A stretch of 64,000 bases of DNA from NCBI GenBank assembly GCA_036522515.1, contig DATDFQ010000001.1, positions 1 to 64,000 on the forward strand. Direction: 5' to 3'. The stretch comes from Bacteroidota bacterium. GTDB lineage: Bacteria; Bacteroidota; Ignavibacteria; UBA10030; SZUA-254. The notes under the pieces were generated by a model. That model saw only the letters and a program-made list of their open reading frames with translations, ran no database searches and was not told the origin of the DNA. Shown here piece after piece: positions 1 to 7,743 of the stretch (positions within the stretch are counted from its first letter, which is position 1; every line of letters begins with the position of its first letter). The translations under genes and the position numbers were made by a program.

Positions 1-657
1 GGAGTTCTGGTCACCAAGGGAGTTCTCACCATCAAGACGATTCTGGCGAATGGGTCCGGCGAGCCTGATTCGGGATCCGGCATCCATTCCAGGCCCGAGA
101 GCTATTCCAGGGTCGTCTCACTGATCGATCCGAAGGATTCCGTTCTGCTGTTGAAAAGACCGGGAGACACGCTCCGGGAAAAGGAAATAATAGGCCGAAT
201 CGACCGCGCAAGGTTTTTCAATGAACAAAAGGACCTTCTCGAACAAAAATTGAGCGCGGCCCGGGAACGCTCGCATGACCTCTCCGTCGACTTTCAACGC
301 CGGATAAGCGACGCAGAGCAAGCGGTAAAAGTAGATTCTGCGGAATACGGCCAGAGCGAAGAGCTTCTCCGAAACGGCTTCATCTCGCAAGAGCTGTTCA
401 GGGTGTCGCAGTTGAAATGGCTCAGAAACAAGAGGGTCGCCTCCGAGCTGGTTTCATCGAAGGATGCCGAGGCCGCAAAGTCCCGTCTTGAGATGGCGAC
501 TCTGTCTCTGGCCATCAAAGAAACCGGGGCAAAAGCGACGGCGGCCGAGCGGGAATCAGAGATACGCTCCCCGGTGCACGGCCTCCTGGCCGATATCCGC
601 CGCCTCCCGCGCGACCGGAAAACGGAGGTCGTGTTTATCATCAAGCGCCTTCCTTGA
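1..657 (+). CDS. C-terminal part of an adaptor-like (HlyD/membrane-fusion type) protein, 5' end outside window
   Basis: The frame is open from base 1 and ends at TGA 655-657, giving 218 visible residues. A lipoyl-like half (residues about 38-65, PGDTLREKEIIGRID) is followed by a long charged coiled-coil hairpin (about 66-190) containing ELLRNGFISQ, a pattern often seen at the hairpin turn of adaptor proteins. The second lipoyl half (SPVHGLLADI) comes near the C terminus. This order is that of periplasmic adaptors of secretion and efflux pumps. Unlike usual adaptors, the protein stops right after the lipoyl half, with no beta-barrel or membrane-proximal domain. No membrane segment is visible in this part. 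It lies 24 bases before the RadA-like gene on the same strand, so the two may be co-transcribed. The pump partner, if any, is not in the window. Confidence 0.55.
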   Translation, partial: GVLVTKGVLTIKTILANGSGEPDSGSGIHSRPESYSRVVSLIDPKDSVLLLKRPGDTLREKEIIGRIDRARFFNEQKDLLEQKLSAARERSHDLSVDFQRRISDAEQAVKVDSAEYGQSEELLRNGFISQELFRVSQLKWLRNKRVASELVSSKDAEAAKSRLEMATLSLAIKETGAKATAAERESEIRSPVHGLLADIRRLPRDRKTEVVFIIKRLP

Positions 658-681
658 GAGCGCTCACCGGATCCGCATTCG

Positions 682-1491
682 ATGCCGTACCGCTGTTCCG
701 GTTGCCAGCACGCCTTTCCCCTCTTTCACCTCTCCTGCCCCGACTGCGGAGCATGGAACTCGTTCCAAAACCAATCATCAAGAGTCTCGCCGGAGGATCC
801 TCACCCTGTCGCGCTCGCAGACATGGCGTCGGCTCCATCCCCGCGCATCACGTCGAACATCGGACCGCTTGACTTACTTCTCGGGGGCGGTTTCGTTCCC
901 GGCAGTTCAATTCTTCTGATCGGAACACCCGGCGCGGGAAAATCGACGCTTGTATTGCAGTTGCTCAGAAAGTCGAAAGTAAAGTCGCTGTACGTGAGCG
1001 GGGAGGAGTCTGTTCAGCAGCTAAAGCTCCGGGCAGACCGGTTAAAGATCAATTCACCGGGAATCTTCCTCCTCTTCGAAACGAACGTCTCGAAGATCAT
1101 CCCGCACGTAGAAACATGCCGTCCCGCAATTCTCGTTATTGATTCGATACAGACTCTCTACAGCGATGCTTCGGAGTCCATTCCGGGAGGCCCGGCGCAG
1201 ATCCGGAAGTGCTCATACCTGCTCCGACGTTCGGCGCAAGAGAAGGGGTTCATCCTCATATTGGTCGGGCAGGTCACGAAAGGCGGGAGAGCCGCAGGAC
1301 CCAAACTTCTCGAGCATGCCGTTGACGTGGTCCTCTATCTTGAGGAGCCGGAAGGGAATGGGGCGGAACGCGAGCTCTATTTATCAAAGAACCGCTTCGG
1401 CTCGACCATCCCCCGATGCAGGCTCAGGATGGGGGAACGCGGGTTGGAATTCCTCGGGAGACGTCCGCCCGGTCGCGATGAAGGGCGATGA
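682..1491 (+). CDS. RadA/Sms-like RecA-fold ATPase lacking the Lon-like C-terminal domain
   Basis: This is a 269-residue protein. It begins with a four-cysteine zinc ribbon (CSGCQHAF at residue 4, then CPDCGAWN), as in RadA. A RecA-type ATPase core follows: Walker A GTPGAGKST, the RadA-typical LYVSGEES, Walker B ILVIDSIQTLY, and the RadA signature KNRFG near residue 236. RadA normally promotes branch migration in recombination and is about 450 residues long, with a C-terminal Lon-protease-like domain. Here the protein ends about 30 residues after KNRFG. The stop codon overlaps the ATG of the next gene (ATGA at 1488), so the short form looks natural rather than frameshifted. All core motifs remain, so ATP and DNA binding are plausible. 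Its function with the membrane ATPase downstream is unknown. It may be a specialised paralogue, with ordinary radA elsewhere in the genome. Confidence 0.75.
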   Translation: MPYRCSGCQHAFPLFHLSCPDCGAWNSFQNQSSRVSPEDPHPVALADMASAPSPRITSNIGPLDLLLGGGFVPGSSILLIGTPGAGKSTLVLQLLRKSKVKSLYVSGEESVQQLKLRADRLKINSPGIFLLFETNVSKIIPHVETCRPAILVIDSIQTLYSDASESIPGGPAQIRKCSYLLRRSAQEKGFILILVGQVTKGGRAAGPKLLEHAVDVVLYLEEPEGNGAERELYLSKNRFGSTIPRCRLRMGERGLEFLGRRPPGRDEGR

Positions 1492-2510
1492 CCCCGGTTG
1501 GTCCCGTCGAAGATCTACGGCACGACACGATATTCATCGGCAGGCACGACGAACTGTTCGAGCTTGTCAGAAATCTCCAGCGGGGGAGGCATACATTGCT
1601 GCTGGGAGAGAAGGGAATCGGCAAAAGCCGGCTGATAATGGAGGCGAAGTGGATTCTGAGCGGACGGGTGAGGCGAATCGAATTTTCGCCTTACCTCCTC
1701 GCTCGCAGCCGGGGAAAGCTCGCGCTTCACATCGATCCCGGACAATACAAAGAGCTCTTCATCGAACATTCGAGCCCGCTCGGCGAGTGCCTGAAGGAAC
1801 TGGCGGAGAAACTCTATTATAGAGGAGACCTGCGGATCGAGACGGGCGAAGAGCGCTCCGATTGGGGTGTGGTCAAGAAACGACTGTCGGCTATTGGATC
1901 GGTCAGGCTCCAGGCGGCGGTGTTCGAGGCGATTTCCCGGTCACCGAAGCCGTACCTGATCTTCTTCGATACGCTCGATAGAATCTCACCGGGGCAACAG
2001 GCATTTCTGGAAGCGCTTCTGAATATCGCGGTGGTTTGCGCCGCCTCAGTCGAAATGAAGGAGCACTACGTCTTCAAAAAAATCTGGGCGGCGTTCTCAA
2101 AAATCAGGCTTGAACCACTTCCGGAGCCCGTCTGCATTCAACTCATTGATTATTATTGCGAGCACTATCCGCTGCGGGTTGTCGACCGCGAGTTGTACCG
2201 AAGGGAAATACTCAAGGCGTCGAACGGGAATCCGTTTCATATCAAGAACATGCTCTGGCACGGCTCGCGCGAGAAGTACGTGGACAACGAGGAAATCCGG
2301 AAGCTCCGGCAGGTGGACGAGGGGCATTACTTCAACATGGGGCCGGTCTATATCTTCGGAGTGGCGATGTTCACGCTCTTCAAGATTTTCTCGATCGGTC
2401 CCGAGAGCCGAGAATTCTACATTTACTTCTCCGCCTTGGGCTTTATCGCATACCTTGTGTTTAGAGTCTTCCGGGCATTCTTCCTGTTCCGTCCGCAGAA
2501 GTACCAGTGA
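1488..2510 (+). CDS. STAND/AAA-type ATPase with two C-terminal membrane segments
   Basis: This protein has 340 residues. An N-terminal FIGRHDEL box is followed by Walker A LLLGEKGIGKS (near residue 45) and Walker B YLIFFDTLDRI (near residue 164). These motifs match the archaeal-type/AAA_16 branch of signal-transduction ATPases. The segment LEPLPEPVCIQLIDYY fits the helical region after the ATPase core. Two hydrophobic stretches near the C terminus (about 286-302 and 308-330) should anchor it in the inner membrane, leaving a short basic tail. Its start overlaps the stop of the RadA-like gene by four bases, which implies translational coupling and a shared role. No effector domain such as a nuclease, protease or TIR is visible. 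The pairing with a zinc-ribbon RecA ATPase is unusual, and I do not recognise a named system. Confidence 0.6.
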   Translation: MTPVGPVEDLRHDTIFIGRHDELFELVRNLQRGRHTLLLGEKGIGKSRLIMEAKWILSGRVRRIEFSPYLLARSRGKLALHIDPGQYKELFIEHSSPLGECLKELAEKLYYRGDLRIETGEERSDWGVVKKRLSAIGSVRLQAAVFEAISRSPKPYLIFFDTLDRISPGQQAFLEALLNIAVVCAASVEMKEHYVFKKIWAAFSKIRLEPLPEPVCIQLIDYYCEHYPLRVVDRELYRREILKASNGNPFHIKNMLWHGSREKYVDNEEIRKLRQVDEGHYFNMGPVYIFGVAMFTLFKIFSIGPESREFYIYFSALGFIAYLVFRVFRAFFLFRPQKYQ

Positions 2511-2541
2511 CCTCCAGTGTTCCGGCCCGCCGGAACACGTG

Positions 2542-3012
2542 CTACAAGTTTATGCCTCTGCGGATATAGTGAGAGAAATCCGTAAGGGTGGGGGCGTAGT
2601 CGGCTACAAAGAGGGGAGACGATATCAGAAAATCCGCCGTCGAACGGTTACACGCGGTCGGAACATTGTAGAGGACCGCGATTCTGAGCAATGCCTTCAC
2701 GTCCACATCATGGGGCTGGGGTTCCATCGGATCCCACAAGAAAATGATCACATCAATCTCTCCTTCGGTGATCAACGCTCCGAGCTGCTGATCACCCCCC
2801 AACGGTCCTGACTTGAGCTTGCGGATATTGATTTTCCTACCCGGGCTCCCCTCCATGTCCTTTTTCAGGACCTCTTCGACCAGTTTTCCCGTGGTGCCTG
2901 TACAAATCAGCCTGTGCTCCAGTAACGCCGATCGATTCCACTCGATCCACTCGATGAGGTCTTTCTTCCGGTTGTCGTGCGCGACGAGAGCGATGCGTTT
3001 TGTGCTTTCCAT
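2542..3012 (-). CDS. mgsA: methylglyoxal synthase
   Basis: This 156-residue protein converts dihydroxyacetone phosphate to methylglyoxal and phosphate, a bypass of lower glycolysis used when phosphate is short or sugar phosphates accumulate. The N-terminal IALVAHDNRKK, the phosphate-binding TGTTG, and GPLGGDQQLGALI with the catalytic aspartate are all present. So are WDPMEPQPHDVDVKALLR, with the conserved His-Asp, and NVPTACNRSTADFLI. Length and motif order match the enzyme family throughout. It is cytoplasmic. The gene converges on the ATPase gene that ends at 2510 and lies downstream of the HEAT-protein operon on the same strand, separated from it by a hairpin at 3161-3193. No good Shine-Dalgarno sequence is visible before ATG 3012. 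Confidence 0.95.
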   Translation of the reverse strand: MESTKRIALVAHDNRKKDLIEWIEWNRSALLEHRLICTGTTGKLVEEVLKKDMEGSPGRKINIRKLKSGPLGGDQQLGALITEGEIDVIIFLWDPMEPQPHDVDVKALLRIAVLYNVPTACNRSTADFLISSPLFVADYAPTLTDFSHYIRRGINL

Positions 3013-3160
3013 GGGAGTATCATGAAGAAATGATGGTTCTTACAGCTACTCAAAGATAAGAAAAGGAATGAAACTTTACCGTCAATTTGCGCTGACCATT
3101 GTACTTAATTTAGGGGGGAGGAGAGTTGCAGGTTTGATGTTGATGTGAGGCGGGGTTAAA

Positions 3161-3193
3161 GCAGCCCCGGAATCCAGAAGGATCCGGGGCTGC
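3161..3193 (-). terminator. hairpin terminator of the ECF/HEAT operon
   Basis: GCAGCCCCGGA pairs with TCCGGGGCTGC around a short loop. On the minus strand it lies five bases after the stop of the last HEAT gene and is followed by TTTAA. It is a plausible intrinsic terminator, with a short T run. Confidence 0.55.
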
Positions 3194-3197
3194 AGTC

Positions 3198-4340
3198 TTA
3201 GTGCCGGACGATATCGATCAGGGCTTCGACAGCCCGCTTATCCTCCGACTGACCGAGCCAGAAGATCGCTTCTTTCCGGATTTTCGGATTCGGGTGGGTG
3301 GTGGCGATCTTGATCACATCCTCGACTGCCCCGCCGTTGGAGCACTGGGTGAGAGCGAAGAGCGCATTCTTTTGAAGTTCAGTATCCTTGCTTGAGTAGA
3401 CGATGTCCTTCAGAGTGGATATTGCCTTCTCCGACGCCCGCTGACCCAGCCAGAAGGCCGCCTTCTTCCCGACTTCCCGTTCTGGACTCTCCTTGGCGAG
3501 TTTAATCAGGCCTTCCAGTCCGCGGTTTCCCTCCATCTGGCTGATCCCGAAGACCGCCTGCTCCTTGACCTTTTCGGATGCATCAGTTTCAGCCGCGTGC
3601 ATGAGAGCTCCGAGCGCCTCATCGGTATTCAATTGTCCGAGCCAGAAGGCGCTTTCCTCCCTCACGCTGCCTGTCTCCTTGCTTGTAAGAAGATCCCGCA
3701 GGAACGTAAAGACCGCCGGCGACGGTTCGTGAAGCCCGATCGCCCTCACGAGCTCCTTTTTTACCTCGGTCCACTGGGAGGCCGAGAATCTTGCCTTCAG
3801 GAATTCGATACTCTCCCCGTCCGCGGCGCCGCCAAGCCAGAGAAGAGGTGCGTCTTCGAAGTCGACGCGGAGCGAGAGGCTGCTGATCTTAATTTTGTCC
3901 GGCTCGATGGATGGCTTTCCCGAAAAGCGGAGCAGGATGCCCACTTCCTTTGCGACCTTTCTGCCTGACCCCCGGCCGTCATCGTCGTTAGTCACCACGT
4001 CATTGTCGTTGTCGTCACCGGTTATTCCGTCGGCGCGGATGTCGAGCTGTCTTGCGCCTGTGACGAGCTCGCTAAGCGAGGGCCTGTTCCGTCGCGGGTC
4101 GGAATAGAACGATCCGATATAGGAGTGCTCGGACATCTGCCGCTGGATGGAGTAGCCGACCCAATATCCGCTTTCGAATCCCCGCTTTTTCGCCTCGGCC
4201 TGGGCCCAGGCAAACTTACCCGGGAGCGGTGCCGCGGTATCGGGATCCCGCACGACCTTTTGAGCGGATGTGCCCGTGATCCCGATTGCGATCAAAAGTC
4301 CAAAAACGAAGTGCCGGGAGAAAAGTGTACCCTGTTTCAT
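3198..4340 (-). CDS. exported HEAT-repeat protein (second HEAT gene of the ECF operon)
   Basis: This is a 380-residue protein with an N-terminal signal peptide (hydrophobic core FVFGLLIAIGI, cleavage after TSA). Residues about 40-200 form a mixed region with an acidic stretch, DGITGDDNDNDVVTNDDD, that could bind calcium. The C-terminal 160 residues contain five HEAT-like repeats of about 31 residues, three of them marked FWLGQ (AFWLGQL, AFWLGQR, IFWLGQS). HEAT repeats are protein-binding solenoids. A strong ribosome-binding site (AAAGGAGT) precedes ATG 4340 inside the end of the upstream gene; only three bases separate the two genes, so they are one operon. It probably acts in the periplasm or at the outer membrane. 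Its partner is unknown. It has no catalytic motif. Confidence 0.8.
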   Translation of the reverse strand: MKQGTLFSRHFVFGLLIAIGITGTSAQKVVRDPDTAAPLPGKFAWAQAEAKKRGFESGYWVGYSIQRQMSEHSYIGSFYSDPRRNRPSLSELVTGARQLDIRADGITGDDNDNDVVTNDDDGRGSGRKVAKEVGILLRFSGKPSIEPDKIKISSLSLRVDFEDAPLLWLGGAADGESIEFLKARFSASQWTEVKKELVRAIGLHEPSPAVFTFLRDLLTSKETGSVREESAFWLGQLNTDEALGALMHAAETDASEKVKEQAVFGISQMEGNRGLEGLIKLAKESPEREVGKKAAFWLGQRASEKAISTLKDIVYSSKDTELQKNALFALTQCSNGGAVEDVIKIATTHPNPKIRKEAIFWLGQSEDKRAVEALIDIVRH

Positions 4341-4343
4341 CGG

Positions 4344-5933
4344 TCACTCCTTTCCCTTGGGCTTCATCTCGAGGATTTCAAGAAGTGCGGCCCGGGCCTT
4401 TTCGCTCCCGATCTGACCGAGCGCGTTCACCGCCGCGCTCCGGATATGTTTGTTCCCTCCGCTCTTTGCGACGCCCGCGAGGATGGGCACGGCGTCGTCG
4501 CTCCCCGTATTGCCGAGTGCGTTCACCGCCGCGCCCTGCAGTTCAGGATCGTTCTCATCGGCAGCGACACTGCCGAGCACTTTTATCGCGCCCGGCCCCT
4601 CCGCGTTGTTGCCGATCTGGTAGAGCGCCTGCTTCCGGACTTCGGGGAGCTTTGAACTTTTCACGATCTGCAGCATAAGCTCGGCGTCGTGGCCGTCGCT
4701 CAGATTTCCGAGGGCATACACCGCCGTCTTGCCGGTTTTCTCATCCGTACTGTTGACCGCGGTCTGCATGAGAAATTTCTTCGCTTCTTCTCCGCCCATG
4801 TTTCCGAGACTGTAGAGTGCCGCCTCGGTCACCTTCGGATTCGCGCTTTTTCCCGCGATCTCTTCGAGGGCGGTGAGGGCGCCGGCGCCTCCGATATTCC
4901 CGAGCGCGTACGCCGCATCCTTACCAAGGTCATGGTCGGGATCTGTGAGGCAGGCGTCTTTCAGGGCTGCGACTGCAACCGAGTTTCCCTGGTTCCCCAG
5001 CGCGTACATTGCGGCTTTCCGAACTTCCATCTGGGTCGCTTCCTTGATGACTCTCCGGAGCCCGTTCGAGGCCGCCGTGGTCGAAATATTGCCCAGCGCG
5101 TTTGCCGCCGCCTTCGCGAGGGCGGGATCACGGTCTGTCCGTGCAATTTCTTCCAGGAATGACGCGGCAGAATCCCCTTCGACGTTTCCGATCGTATAGA
5201 GGGCCGCGGTTCGCAATTCGGGATCGGCGTCCGAGTGGACGACTTTCTCGAGCGCCGAAACCGAGCCCGGGCCCCCGCTGTTCCCGATGGCGTAAACCGC
5301 ATCCTTCCTGACCTTGATGCTGGGATCTTTCAACGCGATCTCGCTCAGCTTCTGCCTGCTCTCCGCCGTTTCGAAATTGCCGAGAATGTAGACGATCTTG
5401 CTCCGGATGTTCTCGCTCGGCATCCCGGCATACAGAGAAACGATTGTGGAATACGCTTCTTTGCTCCCCATGTTTCCCAGTGCGTAGAGGGCCGCCAGCT
5501 TCACGTCCTCATCGCCCGAATCGTCCATCCCCTTGACGATCTTCTCGTACTCCGGTTTCCCTTCGCGCGAGAGCTGGTATGCGAGGTTGACCATGTTCGA
5601 TTTCGCGTCCTTCACCCATTTGCTCTTGGGGTAGGAGGAGATAAAGTCGCGATAACAGCCGAAGACCGCTTCCCTGGATTCTCCCAGCTTGTCGCGCGTG
5701 TAGCAGTGCCAGTAGCGGGCCGCGTCGATCAGGTTGCTCTTCGGATACTTCTTGACGAAGTCGGAGAGGGCGCTCTGCGCATCCCCCCATTTCTCATCGA
5801 GGATGCGGCTGTAGGCGGCTTCGTAGGCTTTCGAAGAGCCGTCCTGCGCCCGTGCCATCCCGGAGAGTCCGAGTGCGATGAGCACCGCCAGAATGATTGT
5901 GGTCTTGATTGAATTGCTGATCCGTTTTTGCAT
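4344..5933 (-). CDS. exported TPR/HEAT-repeat protein (first HEAT gene of the ECF operon)
   Basis: This 529-residue protein has a clear signal peptide (TTIILAVLIALGLSG, cleavage after ARA). Residues about 33-130 resemble BamD/YbgF-type TPRs (YEAAYSRILDEKWGDAQSAL, then FVKKYPKSNLIDAARYW). After that come twelve HEAT-like repeats of about 31 residues, most ending in an ALYALGN-type motif. The repeats are very regular, which suggests one extended solenoid. GGAGGA before ATG 5933 is a good ribosome-binding site. It follows the anti-sigma gene by 16 bases and precedes the second HEAT gene by three. The location suggests an envelope protein whose amount, or whose interaction with the anti-sigma factor, is tied to the sigma factor. 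That role is inferred; the repeats show only protein binding. Confidence 0.85.
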   Translation of the reverse strand: MQKRISNSIKTTIILAVLIALGLSGMARAQDGSSKAYEAAYSRILDEKWGDAQSALSDFVKKYPKSNLIDAARYWHCYTRDKLGESREAVFGCYRDFISSYPKSKWVKDAKSNMVNLAYQLSREGKPEYEKIVKGMDDSGDEDVKLAALYALGNMGSKEAYSTIVSLYAGMPSENIRSKIVYILGNFETAESRQKLSEIALKDPSIKVRKDAVYAIGNSGGPGSVSALEKVVHSDADPELRTAALYTIGNVEGDSAASFLEEIARTDRDPALAKAAANALGNISTTAASNGLRRVIKEATQMEVRKAAMYALGNQGNSVAVAALKDACLTDPDHDLGKDAAYALGNIGGAGALTALEEIAGKSANPKVTEAALYSLGNMGGEEAKKFLMQTAVNSTDEKTGKTAVYALGNLSDGHDAELMLQIVKSSKLPEVRKQALYQIGNNAEGPGAIKVLGSVAADENDPELQGAAVNALGNTGSDDAVPILAGVAKSGGNKHIRSAAVNALGQIGSEKARAALLEILEMKPKGKE

Positions 5934-5949
5934 TATGAATCCTCCGGTG

Positions 5950-6780
5950 TTACAGTGTGGTTTTCTTGGGTTGTTCGCCGGGCGACCTGCGCGCCATCGA
6001 GCGCATTTCTTCGAGATTAATCTTAAGCAATATGGATTTCTGATCGATGCCTTTTTGCACCATCTCGATGGCCGGGACCCCCGGTTTCACCTCGATGTTC
6101 GCAAGCTGCACGAGAATCACTTCGAGATCCATGATGAGCTGCCGGACCTGTTGCTGGCTCGGTTTGTTCAACGAGACGGTCAGCACGTCCGCCTGTTCGA
6201 TCAATTCCCGGGAGACTTCCTGGTTGTGCTTCAGGTCGATCGTGGCGCGGTGCTCCGCGTCGAGATTCGCGAGGCCGATGAGGAGATTCTTCGACCGCTG
6301 AAGGTAGGCGACGGCCTGGGAGGTGGCGCTGTCTTCGCTTTCGGGCAGGGGCGCGAGGGCGGGCGGGCTGCTCCGCTGTACGATTTCCGGCTGGTGAGTC
6401 CCGAAGTATGTTTTTCCCAGGTAGAACCCCACTGCGAGAAGAATTGTCGCGGCGATTCCGTATGCCCAGGCCGGCATGGCCGCCGGCCGGGTTGCAGCCT
6501 TCCTCCCCGGAAGGGGAGCCCGGTCGCCTGTAGCACGTGCGCCGGTTTCCCGGGTGCCGAGTTGCGCGTTGATCCGGTTCCAGAGCCCGGCTTCGAACGC
6601 TTCGCGGGGCTCGGGGATCCTGCGCCCGTCCATGATCGCGAGTGTTTCCTTGAGCGCCTGATATTCCCTGGAACAGGAGGCGCAGGTGGCGATATGTCCG
6701 GTGAGTTCCTTCTGGAGTTCCGGAGAAAGCTCGCCGTAGAGCCCCTCCGTGAATAATTCTCTTGCGTGATCACATGTCAT
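5950..6780 (-). CDS. zinc-finger anti-sigma factor, single-pass membrane protein
   Basis: This is a 276-residue protein. The N-terminal domain has the zinc-binding anti-sigma (ZAS/zf-HC2) pattern: C3-D-H5, then H29-x3-C33-x2-C36. A linker of about 65 residues leads to one membrane segment (about 104-122, YGIAATILLAVGFYLG). A periplasmic domain of about 150 residues follows, with a helical C terminus and no known catalytic residues. Such proteins hold their ECF sigma factor inactive until an envelope signal releases it. I chose ATG 6780 because AAGGAGA lies seven bases upstream; a TTG at 6786 overlaps the sigma-factor stop. The partner is the sigma factor directly upstream, two bases away. The periplasmic part may sense the exported HEAT proteins encoded next. 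Confidence 0.88.
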   Translation of the reverse strand: MTCDHARELFTEGLYGELSPELQKELTGHIATCASCSREYQALKETLAIMDGRRIPEPREAFEAGLWNRINAQLGTRETGARATGDRAPLPGRKAATRPAAMPAWAYGIAATILLAVGFYLGKTYFGTHQPEIVQRSSPPALAPLPESEDSATSQAVAYLQRSKNLLIGLANLDAEHRATIDLKHNQEVSRELIEQADVLTVSLNKPSQQQVRQLIMDLEVILVQLANIEVKPGVPAIEMVQKGIDQKSILLKINLEEMRSMARRSPGEQPKKTTL

Positions 6781-6782
6781 GG

Positions 6783-7367
6783 TCAATCTCCTTCCAATCC
6801 CAATTCAGGCCTGTAGAAAGCGAGCTCGCGCCGGAGGCGTTGCAGCGCGCGGAAGAGGTGCGACTTGACGGTCCCTTCCGCGATCTGCATCGTGTCGGCG
6901 ATCTCCCTCAAGGGGAGGTCGTGGTAGTGCCGGAGCACGAACACGGACCGTTCCTGGGGCGAGAGCCGGCCGAGCGCGCGTTCGATGTGCTCGTGAATCA
7001 TGCCTGACTCCGTTTCTCTGTCCGGCATGATGGCAGTGGCGCTGCGGCCCGGTTCCTGTTGCAGATCGTCATCGATATCTTCCCTGTATTCAAGGCGCTT
7101 TCCTGAGCGTGCATCCCGGTGGTCGAGACAAATGTTCACCGTGATACGGTAGATCCATGTGCTCCATTTGGCCTCCCGACGGAAGCCCGGAAGCGCCCGG
7201 TATGCCCGGACAAAGACTTCCTGCGACAGGTCTTCCGCATCGTGGCGGTTGCCGGTCAGATCGTATGCAAGCCGGTACACTGTGCGATTCGAGCGCTCCA
7301 CGAGTTGCCGGAACGCGTCCCCGTCTCCCTGCTGTGCACGATCGATGAGCAACTGTTCATCGGTCAA
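6783..7367 (-). CDS. ECF-family RNA polymerase sigma factor (RpoE/SigW type)
   Basis: This 194-residue protein has sigma region 2 (AFRQLVERSNRTVYRLAYDL with GNRHDAEDLSQEVFVRAY) and region 4 (LSPQERSVFVLRHYHDLPL, then EGTVKSHLFRALQRLR). The likely start is TTG 7367, preceded by AAGGAG five bases upstream. A longer reading from 7451 adds 28 residues that match no sigma factor and would read across the promoter at 7384-7418. It should direct polymerase to envelope-stress genes and is held by the anti-sigma factor encoded immediately downstream. Two copies of a shared ECF-type promoter, one before this gene and one before the DUF5916 gene, indicate autoregulation and at least one further target. 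Confidence 0.93.
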   Translation of the reverse strand: MTDEQLLIDRAQQGDGDAFRQLVERSNRTVYRLAYDLTGNRHDAEDLSQEVFVRAYRALPGFRREAKWSTWIYRITVNICLDHRDARSGKRLEYREDIDDDLQQEPGRSATAIMPDRETESGMIHEHIERALGRLSPQERSVFVLRHYHDLPLREIADTMQIAEGTVKSHLFRALQRLRRELAFYRPELGLEGD

Positions 7368-7383
7368 TGGAGCTCCTTCTTTA

Positions 7384-7418
7384 CTGTATAAGACGGAAAG
7401 TACGAGGAAAAGGTTTAC
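7384..7418 (-). promoter_or_regulatory. ECF-type promoter of the sigma-factor operon
   Basis: On the minus strand, GTAAACCTTT (-35 region) is followed by CCGTCT (-10 region) and ATACAG. The layout is like AAAC/CGTC promoters of ECF sigma factors. It aligns without gaps over 35 bases with the site at 10485-10519. Transcription would start near 7385, leaving a leader of about 18 bases before TTG 7367. Confidence 0.7.
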
Positions 7419-7470
7419 GGAACAACAAAACAAGCTGATTTGGGCTATCACGGTTTCGCGATATTTCTCT

Positions 7471-7556
7471 CCACCTCGTCATGCTGACATGCTCCTGGTC
7501 AGCATCTTTCAACTCTTTTATAAAGATCCCGACCTAAAACATGCCGGGATAACGAG
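7471..7556. repeat. dispersed palindromic repeat, CTCGTCAT family (copy 1)
   Basis: An imperfect hairpin runs from CCACCTCGTCATGCTGACAT to CATGCCGGGATAACGAG. Each arm contains its own small hairpin. Related copies lie at 50788-50876 and 60663-60754. All are intergenic, and no protein is encoded. Confidence 0.75.
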
Positions 7557-7590
7557 AGAGGGTGAAACTGCGACACTACCGGGCGGTTTG

Positions 7591-7730
7591 GTAGGTGTAG
7601 ACTTCAGGCTGCGCCCAAAAAAAACGCGACCTAAAGGTCGCGCCTACCGTTATCTCTGCCGGTTTCTCCTGGTAGCCGCAGCCTTCAGGCTGCGCTGAAT
7701 GGCACGCGACCTGAAGGTCGCGCCTACCGG
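7591..7730. repeat. REP-like cluster: two CGCGACC palindromes and two CGCAGCC palindromes
   Basis: Perfect 18-base palindromes of type A (CGCGACC/GGTCGCG) lie at 7625-7642 and 7705-7722. A type B copy (CGCAGCC/GGCTGCG) lies at 7677-7694, with a decayed B copy near 7591-7613. Each palindrome is flanked by CTACC or GGTAG. The cluster fills the gap between the DUF5916 gene and the sigma promoter. The 7368-7743 gap holds no gene. Confidence 0.85.
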
Positions 7731-7743
7731 GAGATCTGAAATA

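Noticed and set aside
1139-1822. 227-residue plus-strand frame overlapping the RadA-like gene
   Set aside because: It lies in another frame and lacks motifs. The true readings are 682-1491 and 1488-2510, which carry Walker motifs and an ATGA overlap.
5235-5912. 225-residue plus-strand open frame antisense to the HEAT gene
   Set aside because: It comes from the repetitive GC-rich codons of the HEAT array, and its repeats mirror those of the real gene.
7368-7451. Upstream extension of the sigma factor by 28 residues
   Set aside because: The added residues do not resemble any sigma factor, and the frame crosses the ECF promoter. TTG 7367 has AAGGAG at correct spacing.
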